This document shows positions 1-6,145 of a stretch of 6,879 nt of DNA, one piece after another. The stretch is from positions 1-6,879 of the forward strand of contig DAMC01000025.1 of the NCBI GenBank assembly GCA_002499525.1, in the 5' to 3' direction. The position numbers and the translations under genes are program-made. Below the pieces are notes generated by a model. The model ran no database searches, was not told the DNA's origin, and saw nothing but the letters and a program-made list of their open reading frames with translations. The stretch's first letter is position 1; every line of letters begins with the position of its first letter. This DNA comes from Nitrosopumilales archaeon UBA218. GTDB lineage: Archaea; Thermoproteota; Nitrososphaeria; Nitrososphaerales; Nitrosopumilaceae.

Positions 1-79
1 CCGTGGCCTCCTGCCACCTGCCACATTCCATTTACAATTCTGCAGACGTTTAGCCCAGGGGCTAACTCGGTTGTCTCTA
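1..79. other. Left-edge non-coding stretch with short repeats and hairpins
   Basis: This lies downstream of the minus-strand dehydrogenase. It is richer in G and C than its surroundings and holds a tandem 7-mer (CTGCCAC at 11-17 and 18-24). It also holds a small inverted repeat (GTGGC at 3-7 with GCCAC at 13-17) and a hairpin (TTAGCC at 50-55 with GGCTAA at 60-65). On the minus strand the hairpin is not followed by a T run, so it is not a clear terminator. One plus-strand frame stays open from base 1 into the dehydrogenase, but its translation looks like a shadow. I see no supportable gene here. Confidence 0.4.
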
Positions 80-1150
80 TCATGGCTTCATTATTATTTT
101 ACCAAAGATGTTTCCGTTTAGCATTTTATTGTGAGCCTCAACTGCATCCTCTAATTTGTACACAGAGTCAATTACCGGCTTTATTTTGCCCTTTGATACC
201 CAGTACAGCGCATCCTCCAGTTCTGCCTTGCTAGCCAGAGTCGAGCCCAGAATGTTTGTACCCTTGAAAAAAATGTGTCTCAGATCAGAGACCACGTCAT
301 AGCCTGTAGTAGCGCCTGTGGTGACCAGGGTTGCTCCGTATTTTAAAAGCGTCAATTCTTTATTCCAGTGGGTACCGCCAATGTGCTCAAAGATGACGTC
401 AATTCCGGCAATCCCATCCTTTGATTTTGCAAACTCTTTAGAAATTGAAAACACTTGTTTGTACCAGTCTTCCTTTCTGTGATCAACTGCATAGTCAGCT
501 CCAAGCTCAATGCATTTTTGCAGCTTGTCCCCAGACGCAGTTGCAATAACCGTGCACCCATAGAGTTTGGCAATCTGGATTCCAAAGATTCCCATTCCCG
601 AGCCCCCGCCCATAATCAAGACAAGCTGTCCTGGTTTGATTTTTGCGCGGCCAACCAACATGTGCCACGCAGTCATGAGTGTCATCGAGGATGCGGCTGC
701 CTGCTCGTAGCTTACGCCTTCAGGGATTTTTATTGCGTTGACTTCTGGCAGGTGCGTTATCTCACAGTATCCACCCCACAGAGGACCGGTTTCAAAACCC
801 CAAACCTTGCGTTTTTTGCAATCAAATTCCCTGCCAGACGTACAATTTTTGCAGATTCTGCAGGACATGTTTCCATGGGAGACAATCCTGTCCCCGATTT
901 TGATTTCCGTGACGTCTTGTCCAACTGCAATTACATCTCCTGCCACATCAGAGCCGGAAATGTGAGGTAGTGGTACTTTGAGTGGCGCTCCTCTCATTCC
1001 CCAGATATCATCGTAGTTCAAAGCCGCTGCCCTTACTCGAAAAATCACCTCGTTTGGTTTCAGAGCAGGTTCCGGAACATCTTTGATTTTTAAAATTGAT
1101 GCAAAGTCGTTGCCCTCACAATAATTATCGTAAACTAGTGCCTTCAACAA
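80..1150 (-). CDS. MDR-family zinc-type alcohol dehydrogenase / NAD(P)H-dependent oxidoreductase
   Basis: This 356-residue protein has the two-domain layout of the medium-chain dehydrogenase/reductase family. The N-terminal GroES-like domain covers about residues 1-150. The Rossmann domain follows, with GGGSGMG at 181-187 for NAD(P)H binding. C97, C100, C103 and C111 match the four-cysteine structural zinc site. The usual catalytic zinc ligands are not visible: the region that normally holds Cys reads NYDD at 45-48, and the usual GHE position reads SGSD at 65-68. It is therefore more like quinone oxidoreductases and enoyl- or acryloyl-CoA reductases than classical alcohol dehydrogenases. A role in the 3-hydroxypropionate/4-hydroxybutyrate carbon cycle is possible but only inferred. 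The start is TTG at 1150, with a second TTG at 1147; no ATG is available before residue 52. A TATA-like ATACATAAAA lies 21-30 bases upstream, fitting a leaderless mRNA. Confidence 0.9.
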   Translation of the reverse strand: MLKALVYDNYCEGNDFASILKIKDVPEPALKPNEVIFRVRAAALNYDDIWGMRGAPLKVPLPHISGSDVAGDVIAVGQDVTEIKIGDRIVSHGNMSCRICKNCTSGREFDCKKRKVWGFETGPLWGGYCEITHLPEVNAIKIPEGVSYEQAAASSMTLMTAWHMLVGRAKIKPGQLVLIMGGGSGMGIFGIQIAKLYGCTVIATASGDKLQKCIELGADYAVDHRKEDWYKQVFSISKEFAKSKDGIAGIDVIFEHIGGTHWNKELTLLKYGATLVTTGATTGYDVVSDLRHIFFKGTNILGSTLASKAELEDALYWVSKGKIKPVIDSVYKLEDAVEAHNKMLNGNIFGKIIMKP

Positions 1151-1170
1151 ATTTTTGACGCTTTGTCTGT

Positions 1171-1180
1171 TTTTATGTAT
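1171..1180 (-). promoter_or_regulatory. Putative TATA box of the dehydrogenase gene
   Basis: On the minus strand this reads ATACATAAAA, 21-30 bases upstream of the TTG start at 1150. That is where an archaeal TATA box would sit if transcription began at or next to the start codon. It is assigned by position and composition only. Confidence 0.4.
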
Positions 1181-1248
1181 TGTTTTGGCTTTGTAAAATT
1201 AAAAAATCTACAAACTTTGTTCCAGGAAAAAGTGAAATATGAAAAAAG

Positions 1249-1344
1249 TGGACCGGGCGGGATTCGAACCCACGACCCTTGCGGGATTGTAAAAATCCTT
1301 ACGCAGTGTGAGTGCGTCATCCTAACCAACTAGACGACCAGTCC
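1249..1344 (-). tRNA. tRNA-Val(CAC) with a non-canonical intron in the variable loop
   Basis: A full cloverleaf can be folded on the minus strand. The acceptor stem is GGACUGG with CCGGUCC, the D arm pairs GUCU with GGAU, and the anticodon stem is ACGCA with UGCGU. The anticodon loop is CUCACAC, giving anticodon CAC (Val, codon GUG). The T arm is GUGGG-UUCGAAU-CCCGC and the discriminator is A; CCA is not encoded. The stretch between anticodon stem and T stem is 27 nt instead of about 5. Removing 22 nt (1278-1299) restores a normal AGGUC variable loop and a 74-nt tRNA. It faces away from the oligopeptidase gene; a TATA-like CTAAATAG lies at 1366-1373 on the minus strand. Confidence 0.93.
1278..1299 (-). 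other. 22-nt tRNA intron with bulge-helix-bulge-like fold (position 44/45)
   Basis: On the minus strand, UGCG of the exon (tRNA positions 39-42) can pair with CGCA near the intron's 3' end, forming the 4-bp central helix. A 3-nt bulge (UAA) follows on one side and another (AGG) on the other. Inside, GGAUU pairs with AAUCC around the loop UUUAC. Cutting each bulge after its second base releases 22 nt and joins A44 to G45. The outer helix is weak (2 bp), so this is a relaxed form. Thaumarchaeal tRNAs are known to carry introns at non-canonical positions removed by a splicing endonuclease. The exact ends are inferred from the fold. Confidence 0.8.
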
Positions 1345-1383
1345 AATTTGACACAAAATCCCACGCTATTTAGTCGTTAGAAT

Positions 1384-1393
1384 AAAGATATAG
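1384..1393 (+). promoter_or_regulatory. Putative TATA box of the oligopeptidase gene
   Basis: AAAGATATAG lies 25-34 bases upstream of the ATG at 1418, in the 73-bp gap shared with the divergent tRNA-Val gene. No Shine-Dalgarno motif precedes the ATG, consistent with a leaderless or short-leader transcript. Confidence 0.45.
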
Positions 1394-1417
1394 AGGAAAA
1401 ACGCCAGAAAATTTCAG

Positions 1418-3181
1418 ATGTACAAGCAAGCAATCTGGAATCTTGGTGAGCTTGCACCAAACCACAAGAGTCCTGAATTTACAAAACAGATAGCAAGACT
1501 GGAATCCAAGGTCAAAAACTTTGAAAAGATAAAATCAAAGTTAACTCCCAGTATCAAGTCAAAAGAATTTTTTGAGATCATCCACAGCATAGAATCCCTG
1601 ACAGAGGATGCTAGCAGGCTAGGTGGATATGCATCATTGTTGTATTCTTCGAATACCCAGTCAGACGAGGCAACCTCACTAATGACAAAAATATCCAAGC
1701 TTGGCTCTGAGATAGAGAACAAGACTCTGTTTTTTGACCTGTGGTGGAAGCGCAAAATTGACGAGAAAAATGCAAACAGACTAATCAAGGACGCCGGAGG
1801 CATATCCGAGTTTTTGCGACACAAGCGCCTGCTGGCAAAATATTCCCTATCAGAGCCTGAAGAAAAAATAATCAACACATTAGACGTTACCGGCTCTACT
1901 GCACTGGTAAAATTATACGACAAGATAACAAATGCATTTGAGTACATCATTACAGTTAATGGCAAAAAGAAAAAGTTGACACGTGAGCAGCTCAGTGTAC
2001 TAGTTAGAAGTAACAATCCAAATTTGAGAAAAACCGCATATCAGACCCTGTTGGGCAAGTTTGATTCCAACAAAGGAGTCCTTGGTGAAATATACCAGAA
2101 CCTAGTCCTGAACTGGAAAGATGAAGGAATTGAAATCAGGAAATATTCTTCTCCAATATCAATTAGAAATATTGGAAATGATGTGGACGACAAGACAATC
2201 CAAGTGCTGCTGGACGTGTGCAAGAAAAACTCGGGTGTGTTTTACGAGTTTTTTGCATTCAAGGCAAAATCCCTTGGACTCAAAAAGCTAAGGCGTTATG
2301 ATCTGTATGCACCTAGTGCAAAAAAATTCAAAGAAAGAGACTATACCTATGACAAGGCAGTGTCCATGGTTTTAGATTCACTGAATAGGTTCAGCCCCAC
2401 ATTGTCAGATTATGCAAAACGTGTCTTCACTCAAAACCACATTGATTCTCAAATCAGGCCAGGCAAGAGAGACGGAGCATTTTGTAGCACAGTATCGCCA
2501 AAGCTGACGCCCTATGTATTGGTCAACTATGCAGGAAAATCAAAGGATGTCTTTACTTTGGCACATGAGCTTGGTCATGCAGTACACAGTCAGGCAGCAT
2601 CAAAGCAGTCAATTCTTGTATCAGAGGCACCATTGCCACTAGCAGAAACTGCATCAACATTCTCAGAGTTGCTACTGTATGACAATATCGCACAGCAGAT
2701 GACAGACAGCGAAAAAGCAGCGATACTATCAGAGAAAATCGATGACATTTATGCAACAGTAATGCGCCAGGCATTTTTCACCATATTTGAAATCGATGCC
2801 CACAAGCAGATTGCAGATGGAACAACTGTAGAGCAAATATCCAAGACATACCTTAACAACCTAAAGAGTCAGTTTGCAAATTCCGTAGAACTCTCCGATG
2901 ATTTTTCACTGGAATGGTCTTGCATTCCGCATTTTTACCATACTCCGTTTTACTGCTATGCATACTCGTTTGGCAACCTGCTTTCTTTGTCGCTGTTTCA
3001 GATGTATCAAAGGGAGGGCAGAAGCTTTGAGAAGGCATACATTGAGATTCTGGCAGCCGGCGGCTCCAAAAAACCCGAAACCCTCCTTAGCGAATACGGA
3101 ATCAACATTTCTTCTGCCAAGTTCTGGCAAGACGGATTTGATTACATAAAATCCCAAGTAAAAGAACTAGTTTTGCTTTAA
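1418..3181 (+). CDS. pepF: M3-family oligoendopeptidase F-like zinc metallopeptidase
   Basis: This 587-residue protein has the length and motif order of M3 peptidases of the PepF branch. These are cytosolic enzymes that cut short peptides left by larger proteases. The zinc signature HELGH is at 383-387 (zinc ligands H383 and H387, catalytic base E384). The third ligand is E410 in AETASTFSE. A C-terminal HFYHTPFYCYAYSFG stretch (505-519) holds the His and Tyr residues that contact substrate in this family. The N-terminal part is helical and carries no signal peptide or membrane segment, so the enzyme should act in the cytoplasm. The ATG at 1418 gives a full-length family member, with a TATA-like box upstream. 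The gene ends just before a hairpin plus T-tract. The family assignment is firm; the natural substrate is unknown. Confidence 0.95.
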   Translation: MYKQAIWNLGELAPNHKSPEFTKQIARLESKVKNFEKIKSKLTPSIKSKEFFEIIHSIESLTEDASRLGGYASLLYSSNTQSDEATSLMTKISKLGSEIENKTLFFDLWWKRKIDEKNANRLIKDAGGISEFLRHKRLLAKYSLSEPEEKIINTLDVTGSTALVKLYDKITNAFEYIITVNGKKKKLTREQLSVLVRSNNPNLRKTAYQTLLGKFDSNKGVLGEIYQNLVLNWKDEGIEIRKYSSPISIRNIGNDVDDKTIQVLLDVCKKNSGVFYEFFAFKAKSLGLKKLRRYDLYAPSAKKFKERDYTYDKAVSMVLDSLNRFSPTLSDYAKRVFTQNHIDSQIRPGKRDGAFCSTVSPKLTPYVLVNYAGKSKDVFTLAHELGHAVHSQAASKQSILVSEAPLPLAETASTFSELLLYDNIAQQMTDSEKAAILSEKIDDIYATVMRQAFFTIFEIDAHKQIADGTTVEQISKTYLNNLKSQFANSVELSDDFSLEWSCIPHFYHTPFYCYAYSFGNLLSLSLFQMYQREGRSFEKAYIEILAAGGSKKPETLLSEYGINISSAKFWQDGFDYIKSQVKELVLL

Positions 3182-3193
3182 GTGAAAATGGGG

Positions 3194-3231
3194 CTGGCAG
3201 CCTTACGCACTGGCTGCCAGTCATTTTTTTT
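3194..3231 (+). terminator. Hairpin plus T8 terminator after the oligopeptidase gene
   Basis: A perfect 9-bp stem (CTGGCAGCC at 3194-3202 with GGCTGCCAG at 3212-3220) closes a 9-nt loop. Eight T residues follow at 3224-3231. It begins 12 bases after the TAA stop. The shape is that of a bacterial intrinsic terminator. In archaea the T-tract alone can end transcription, so the hairpin may mainly protect the 3' end. Confidence 0.75.
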
Positions 3232-3244
3232 GTTCCCCGAACGG

Positions 3245-3301
3245 TTTGAATCGATGTCAAAATCCGAAAATTAGAATTTGAATTTAAATGTTTGACTCGA
3301 T
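3245..3301 (+). repeat. Two near-identical 11-mers flanking a TATA-like box
   Basis: TTTGAATCGAT (3245-3255) and TTTGACTCGAT (3291-3301) differ by one base and start 46 bases apart. Between them is an AT-rich stretch ending in TTTAAATG (3283-3290), a possible TATA box for the downstream exported-protein gene. The first copy sits inside a small palindrome (TTTGA, six bases, then TCAAA a little further on). They could be regulator sites flanking the promoter, or chance similarity. Confidence 0.35.
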
Positions 3302-3345
3302 CATTGTTCCGCAAGGTTAATAGTAAAAAACATTGGCTCCGAATC

Positions 3346-4494
3346 GTGCGCAGAATTTTTGTCCTAGTTTTTTTGGCCCTTGCAGTCACATATGTTGCAA
3401 ATGCATATGCAGAGCAGCCAAGGCTTGCAACTTTTCATGAAACTGCCACCGTACTTGTAGATCAAAAATTATCAAACAACGTTACTGCTTCCATATCATT
3501 GCAGACTACGTCGCTGCAGGAATTCCAGATTCCAAAAGAGCTTGATGCAAAGATACACAACGATACCAACGTAATTGCAGTAATTATCACAAACGAGGAC
3601 CAGTGTGTTTTGGGAGTACAGGACAGGGTATGTGTCATGATCAATGTAAAAAGAGTAGACAGTGAAGGTCCAGTTCAGGAAGCCCAGCAAAAGGCCAAAA
3701 CTTCAGGCGACATGATAATTGGAGACATTGACAAGTTCCTTGGATTTGACACCAAGTTTCATTCAGCATTTATCCACTATGATGATTCTGCAAATCAAGT
3801 ACTAGGTACTGAAGGCCAGGTTTCCGGAAGGGATACTGTTTCTGCAGTATATGTAATGCCGTTCCAGAGTAGCGATTATTTGTTTAACACGCTTGCCGGA
3901 GACCTTATCCCATCACAAATTCGCGGCATGGGTGGATTCTACGATGTTGCGCAAAAATTGGCAAAAGACGATTCTGCACGAGTGACATTTACGATATTGC
4001 CCAAGGGTCAAATATCATACATGCAACTAAAGGTCGCCGAAAAATATCCAGACTCTGCAAGACAGATGAGTGAAGTTGATCCTCTCAAATATTTCAAGGT
4101 CGACGAGCTTAAAAGATCAGAGTACTACAAGGCAGGTTTTTTCCCGTTGAACTCGATTGTTCATGTCGTGATTTTACCGCAGGACCAGTCAACTACTGCA
4201 ACAGCTAATAGCATTATAGAGAAAACAACAACAGGCAATCAAACTGTTCCTGCAAGCTTGGAAAGCAGCGGTTATTTCTTTGACTCTAATTCAGGCAAAA
4301 AAATCGATGCAATGTATCTTTATGGTACAACATATTCTGCAAATTCAAACGACTTGAAAATTAGTTTTCCAAATTCCGCACTTGCTTCATCACCAATTAG
4401 CATAGGAACCACAGAGATAATCATCTTGGTAGTTATTGGTGCAGTTGCAGCAGGTGCCATAGCGTATTATTTGAAAGGAATTAAATCTAGATAA
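3346..4494 (+). CDS. Exported protein of unknown function with C-terminal membrane anchor
   Basis: I do not recognise the family. From the GTG at 3346 the product is 382 residues. It has a classical signal peptide (residues 1-22: MRR, a hydrophobic core, then ANAYA before E23). Near the C-terminus there is one transmembrane helix (about 358-376) followed by a short basic tail (KGIKSR). The roughly 330 residues between should face outside. They hold two cysteines (C87 and C96) that could form a disulfide, and three N-glycosylation sequons (near N45, N72 and N298). In-frame TTG codons at 3292 and 3304 give longer versions. GTG was chosen because it starts the signal peptide cleanly and TTAATAGTAAAAAA lies about 16-30 bases upstream; this choice is uncertain. 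The 3' end overlaps the convergent decarboxylase gene by 8 bases. Confidence 0.8.
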   Translation: MRRIFVLVFLALAVTYVANAYAEQPRLATFHETATVLVDQKLSNNVTASISLQTTSLQEFQIPKELDAKIHNDTNVIAVIITNEDQCVLGVQDRVCVMINVKRVDSEGPVQEAQQKAKTSGDMIIGDIDKFLGFDTKFHSAFIHYDDSANQVLGTEGQVSGRDTVSAVYVMPFQSSDYLFNTLAGDLIPSQIRGMGGFYDVAQKLAKDDSARVTFTILPKGQISYMQLKVAEKYPDSARQMSEVDPLKYFKVDELKRSEYYKAGFFPLNSIVHVVILPQDQSTTATANSIIEKTTTGNQTVPASLESSGYFFDSNSGKKIDAMYLYGTTYSANSNDLKISFPNSALASSPISIGTTEIIILVVIGAVAAGAIAYYLKGIKSR

Positions 4495-5038
4495 TCAGAA
4501 CTGCTGCAGAAAATACCGTAGTCCATCTTCCTTTGCTGTCACCGACTGCAGTCTGGGTTATGTTCATTGACTTGTAGATTTCTCCAGAAATCTTCCATTG
4601 TTTTCTTTTTTCATCCCATGACTTGTCCAGATCGAACTTTATTCCAAGTGATGATGCAAGCATTTGGGCTGCAATGTCTTCTGCATAGTCGCCTGCCTGC
4701 TTTTCGTTTTGTCCAAATGCCTCGTATTCAGATAGATAGCCATACCTGTCAGAGTCCTTTGGTTGGGCAACTCCTACTGATGCTGAAATCAATCTGTGCG
4801 GCTCGTTTGTTTGGTTTCTGGAATAAATGCAAAACAAAACCTGTCCTGGGTTGATGAGTTTGAGACCCTCTGCCCTTGAGACCATTTTTGCATGTGGTGG
4901 GAATATACTGGAAATTAGAACAATGTTGGTGCCTGCAATTCCTGCGTCTCGCAATGCATACTCGAAGCTAGTAAGTCTGTCTTCATGCACGCCTTTTCCT
5001 TTAGTCAGGAATAATTTTTTTGCAACAAGATCAAGCAT
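4487..5038 (-). CDS. pdaD: Pyruvoyl-dependent arginine decarboxylase
   Basis: This 183-residue protein matches archaeal pyruvoyl-dependent arginine decarboxylase, which turns arginine into agmatine and CO2. Agmatine feeds polyamine synthesis and, in archaea, the agmatidine modification of tRNA-Ile. The N-terminal FLTKGKGVHEDRLTSFEYAL stretch and the ISSIFPPHAK segment (42-51) are hallmarks. In the studied enzyme the proenzyme cuts itself between two serines. Here that would be S43 and S44, leaving a beta chain of 43 residues and an alpha chain of 140 residues with a pyruvoyl group from S44. The length is slightly above the roughly 165 residues of the Methanocaldococcus enzyme. The ATG at 5038 has a TATA-like TATAATAAA 25-36 bases upstream, directly after the peroxiredoxin stop, so it may be transcribed separately from that gene. 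The 3' end overlaps the convergent exported-protein gene by 8 bases. Confidence 0.95.
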   Translation of the reverse strand: MLDLVAKKLFLTKGKGVHEDRLTSFEYALRDAGIAGTNIVLISSIFPPHAKMVSRAEGLKLINPGQVLFCIYSRNQTNEPHRLISASVGVAQPKDSDRYGYLSEYEAFGQNEKQAGDYAEDIAAQMLASSLGIKFDLDKSWDEKRKQWKISGEIYKSMNITQTAVGDSKGRWTTVFSAAVLII

Positions 5039-5072
5039 TTTGTTTTTGTAGCGATTCTTGGATTTATTATAC

Positions 5073-5531
5073 TTATTTCAAATCTTCCAAGCTCTGAGCG
5101 ATTTGTTTTCCATGAGCCTTGGCATCAATGTCGGAAAATATGTTTTGAATTATTCCTGTTTTATCCACAATGAAAGTGGTTCGCTTGGCAAGGCCTGCCA
5201 TGTTCAGTCCAGCATATGTCTTGCAAACAGATTTGGTAGTATCAGAGAGATGCAAGTATGGCACAGAATATTGCTCGACAAACTCTTTTTGTGCCTGAAC
5301 AGTATCAACGGAAATGGCAAACAAAACTGCGTCTGCCTTGATAATATCACCATATGACGATATGATTGACTGAGCTGCCTCAAAGACCTTTTTTGACGGG
5401 CACATGAAAAGATGATTCTTTGGATAAAAGCACAAAACCACGTTTTTTTGTTCCTTAAACGATGATAGTCTGACTTTGGTGCCATCATTGGCCTCCAGCT
5501 CAAAGTCAGGTGCGGCATCTCCGACTTGCAT
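5073..5531 (-). CDS. Peroxiredoxin of the Bcp/PrxQ type with altered active-site motif
   Basis: A thioredoxin-fold peroxidase that should reduce hydrogen peroxide and organic hydroperoxides in the cytoplasm. From the ATG at 5531 it has 152 residues and begins MQVGDAAPDF, the usual family start; GTG 5546 and ATG 5540 give 157 and 155 residues. ATG 5531 was preferred because the TATA-like TTAAATAATAA then lies about 19-30 bases upstream. The peroxidatic cysteine is C44 in FYPKNHLFMC. The family motif PxxxT/SxxC reads P37-KNH-L41-FM-C44, so the conserved Thr/Ser is Leu. The conserved Arg is R117 in KRTTFIVD. The resolving Cys normally five residues after the peroxidatic one is absent; C103 (SVCKTY) or C34 could serve, or the enzyme may be 1-Cys. 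The gene lies 34 bases upstream of the arginine decarboxylase gene on the same strand. Confidence 0.9.
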   Translation of the reverse strand: MQVGDAAPDFELEANDGTKVRLSSFKEQKNVVLCFYPKNHLFMCPSKKVFEAAQSIISSYGDIIKADAVLFAISVDTVQAQKEFVEQYSVPYLHLSDTTKSVCKTYAGLNMAGLAKRTTFIVDKTGIIQNIFSDIDAKAHGKQIAQSLEDLK

Positions 5532-5549
5532 GACAAACATACGCACATC

Positions 5550-5561
5550 TTATTATTTAAC
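5550..5561. promoter_or_regulatory. AT-rich box in the shared divergent promoter region
   Basis: TTATTATTTAA lies in the 41-bp gap between the divergent peroxiredoxin and CPBP-protease genes. On the minus strand it is well placed as TATA box for the peroxiredoxin start at 5531. On the plus strand it is somewhat close to the ATG at 5573, so the protease may use another box inside the start of the peroxiredoxin gene. A weak GAGG motif (5565-5568) sits five bases before that ATG, one of few Shine-Dalgarno-like sites in the window. Confidence 0.4.
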
Positions 5562-5572
5562 CAAGAGGAATT

Positions 5573-6145
5573 ATGTTCGTGGATTTTTTCGGATATCCAA
5601 TTAATTTTGCATTAAACTCCCAAGAATTCGTAGTCGGGTATTACATTTTCACAGTTGCATCGTCCCTGCTTTTGATAAAAGAGACAAAAAAGCGAATTCA
5701 TGATTTGAGGATTGGAATCAAGTCTGCAGTCTATGCTCCAATAGCATTTGGAATTCTAGCAGGATATCTTTTCACCCTGTATCCATTTGTGGACAAGATA
5801 CCAATTTTGAACTGGAGTTGGCTTGGATACAATATCGCATTTGGTCCATTTGCAACCCAGGGGTTTTGGGGAGTTGTTCCATTCATTCCAATTTTGCTGT
5901 ACATGTTTATTCACATAAACCACGTAGAAGAGTTGTATTTTAGAAAATCAAAAAAGATGGTCCTAGTTTGGGCCTTTACGCATCTTGCAATGGGCATTAA
6001 ACTGCACATGGCGTTATTACTTGTCCCGATTGGATTTTTGTTCAAATATGTTTATGACAAAAAGGGGCTAAACCATTCTTATGCAATGCATTTTACAACT
6101 AACATCATGGTTGTAATTGCGCTACTTTTTTCGCTTTTTAGATAG
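5573..6145 (+). CDS. CPBP-family (CAAX/Abi-type) intramembrane protease
   Basis: A 190-residue multi-pass membrane protein with about five or six hydrophobic segments. It shows the motif order of CPBP intramembrane proteases: EExxxR at 119-124 (EELYFR), an aromatic-xxxH motif at 133-137 (WAFTH) and HxxxN at 173-177 (HFTTN). In the family the Glu pair and the two His-containing motifs form the active site inside the membrane. Members process prenylated proteins, bacteriocins or archaeal surface proteins, but the substrate here cannot be told. The second motif has Trp where Phe is usual. The protein is short for the family, with little before the core helices. It is divergent from the peroxiredoxin gene and its 3' end overlaps the convergent 72-residue membrane-protein gene by 24 bases. 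Confidence 0.75.
   Translation: MFVDFFGYPINFALNSQEFVVGYYIFTVASSLLLIKETKKRIHDLRIGIKSAVYAPIAFGILAGYLFTLYPFVDKIPILNWSWLGYNIAFGPFATQGFWGVVPFIPILLYMFIHINHVEELYFRKSKKMVLVWAFTHLAMGIKLHMALLLVPIGFLFKYVYDKKGLNHSYAMHFTTNIMVVIALLFSLFR

Noticed and set aside
1..230. Plus-strand open frame from the left edge into the dehydrogenase gene, possibly the end of an upstream gene
   Set aside because: It would overlap the dehydrogenase by about 150 bases, has no recognisable sequence and is rich in Pro, Cys and Leu, as expected of a shadow.
455..970. Plus-strand open frame of 171 codons inside the dehydrogenase gene
   Set aside because: It is antisense to a clearly recognisable enzyme, rich in Cys, His and Arg, and shows no family features.
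1278..1310. Reading the intron hairpin as the anticodon arm of a tRNA-Lys(UUU)
   Set aside because: The loop UUUUUAC could offer UUU, but the flanking bases do not form an anticodon stem, while the CAC arm has a perfect 5-bp stem.
1414..2016. Minus-strand open frame of 200 codons opposite the oligopeptidase
   Set aside because: It lies wholly antisense to the M3 peptidase, with Ser- and Phe-rich composition typical of a shadow.
3102..3389. Minus-strand open frame over the terminator and the start of the surface protein gene
   Set aside because: It crosses the hairpin terminator and promoter region and has a low-complexity basic composition.
5058..5357. Plus-strand open frame of 99 codons opposite the peroxiredoxin
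   Set aside because: It is antisense to the peroxiredoxin, Cys- and Ser-rich, and has no homology I can recognise.
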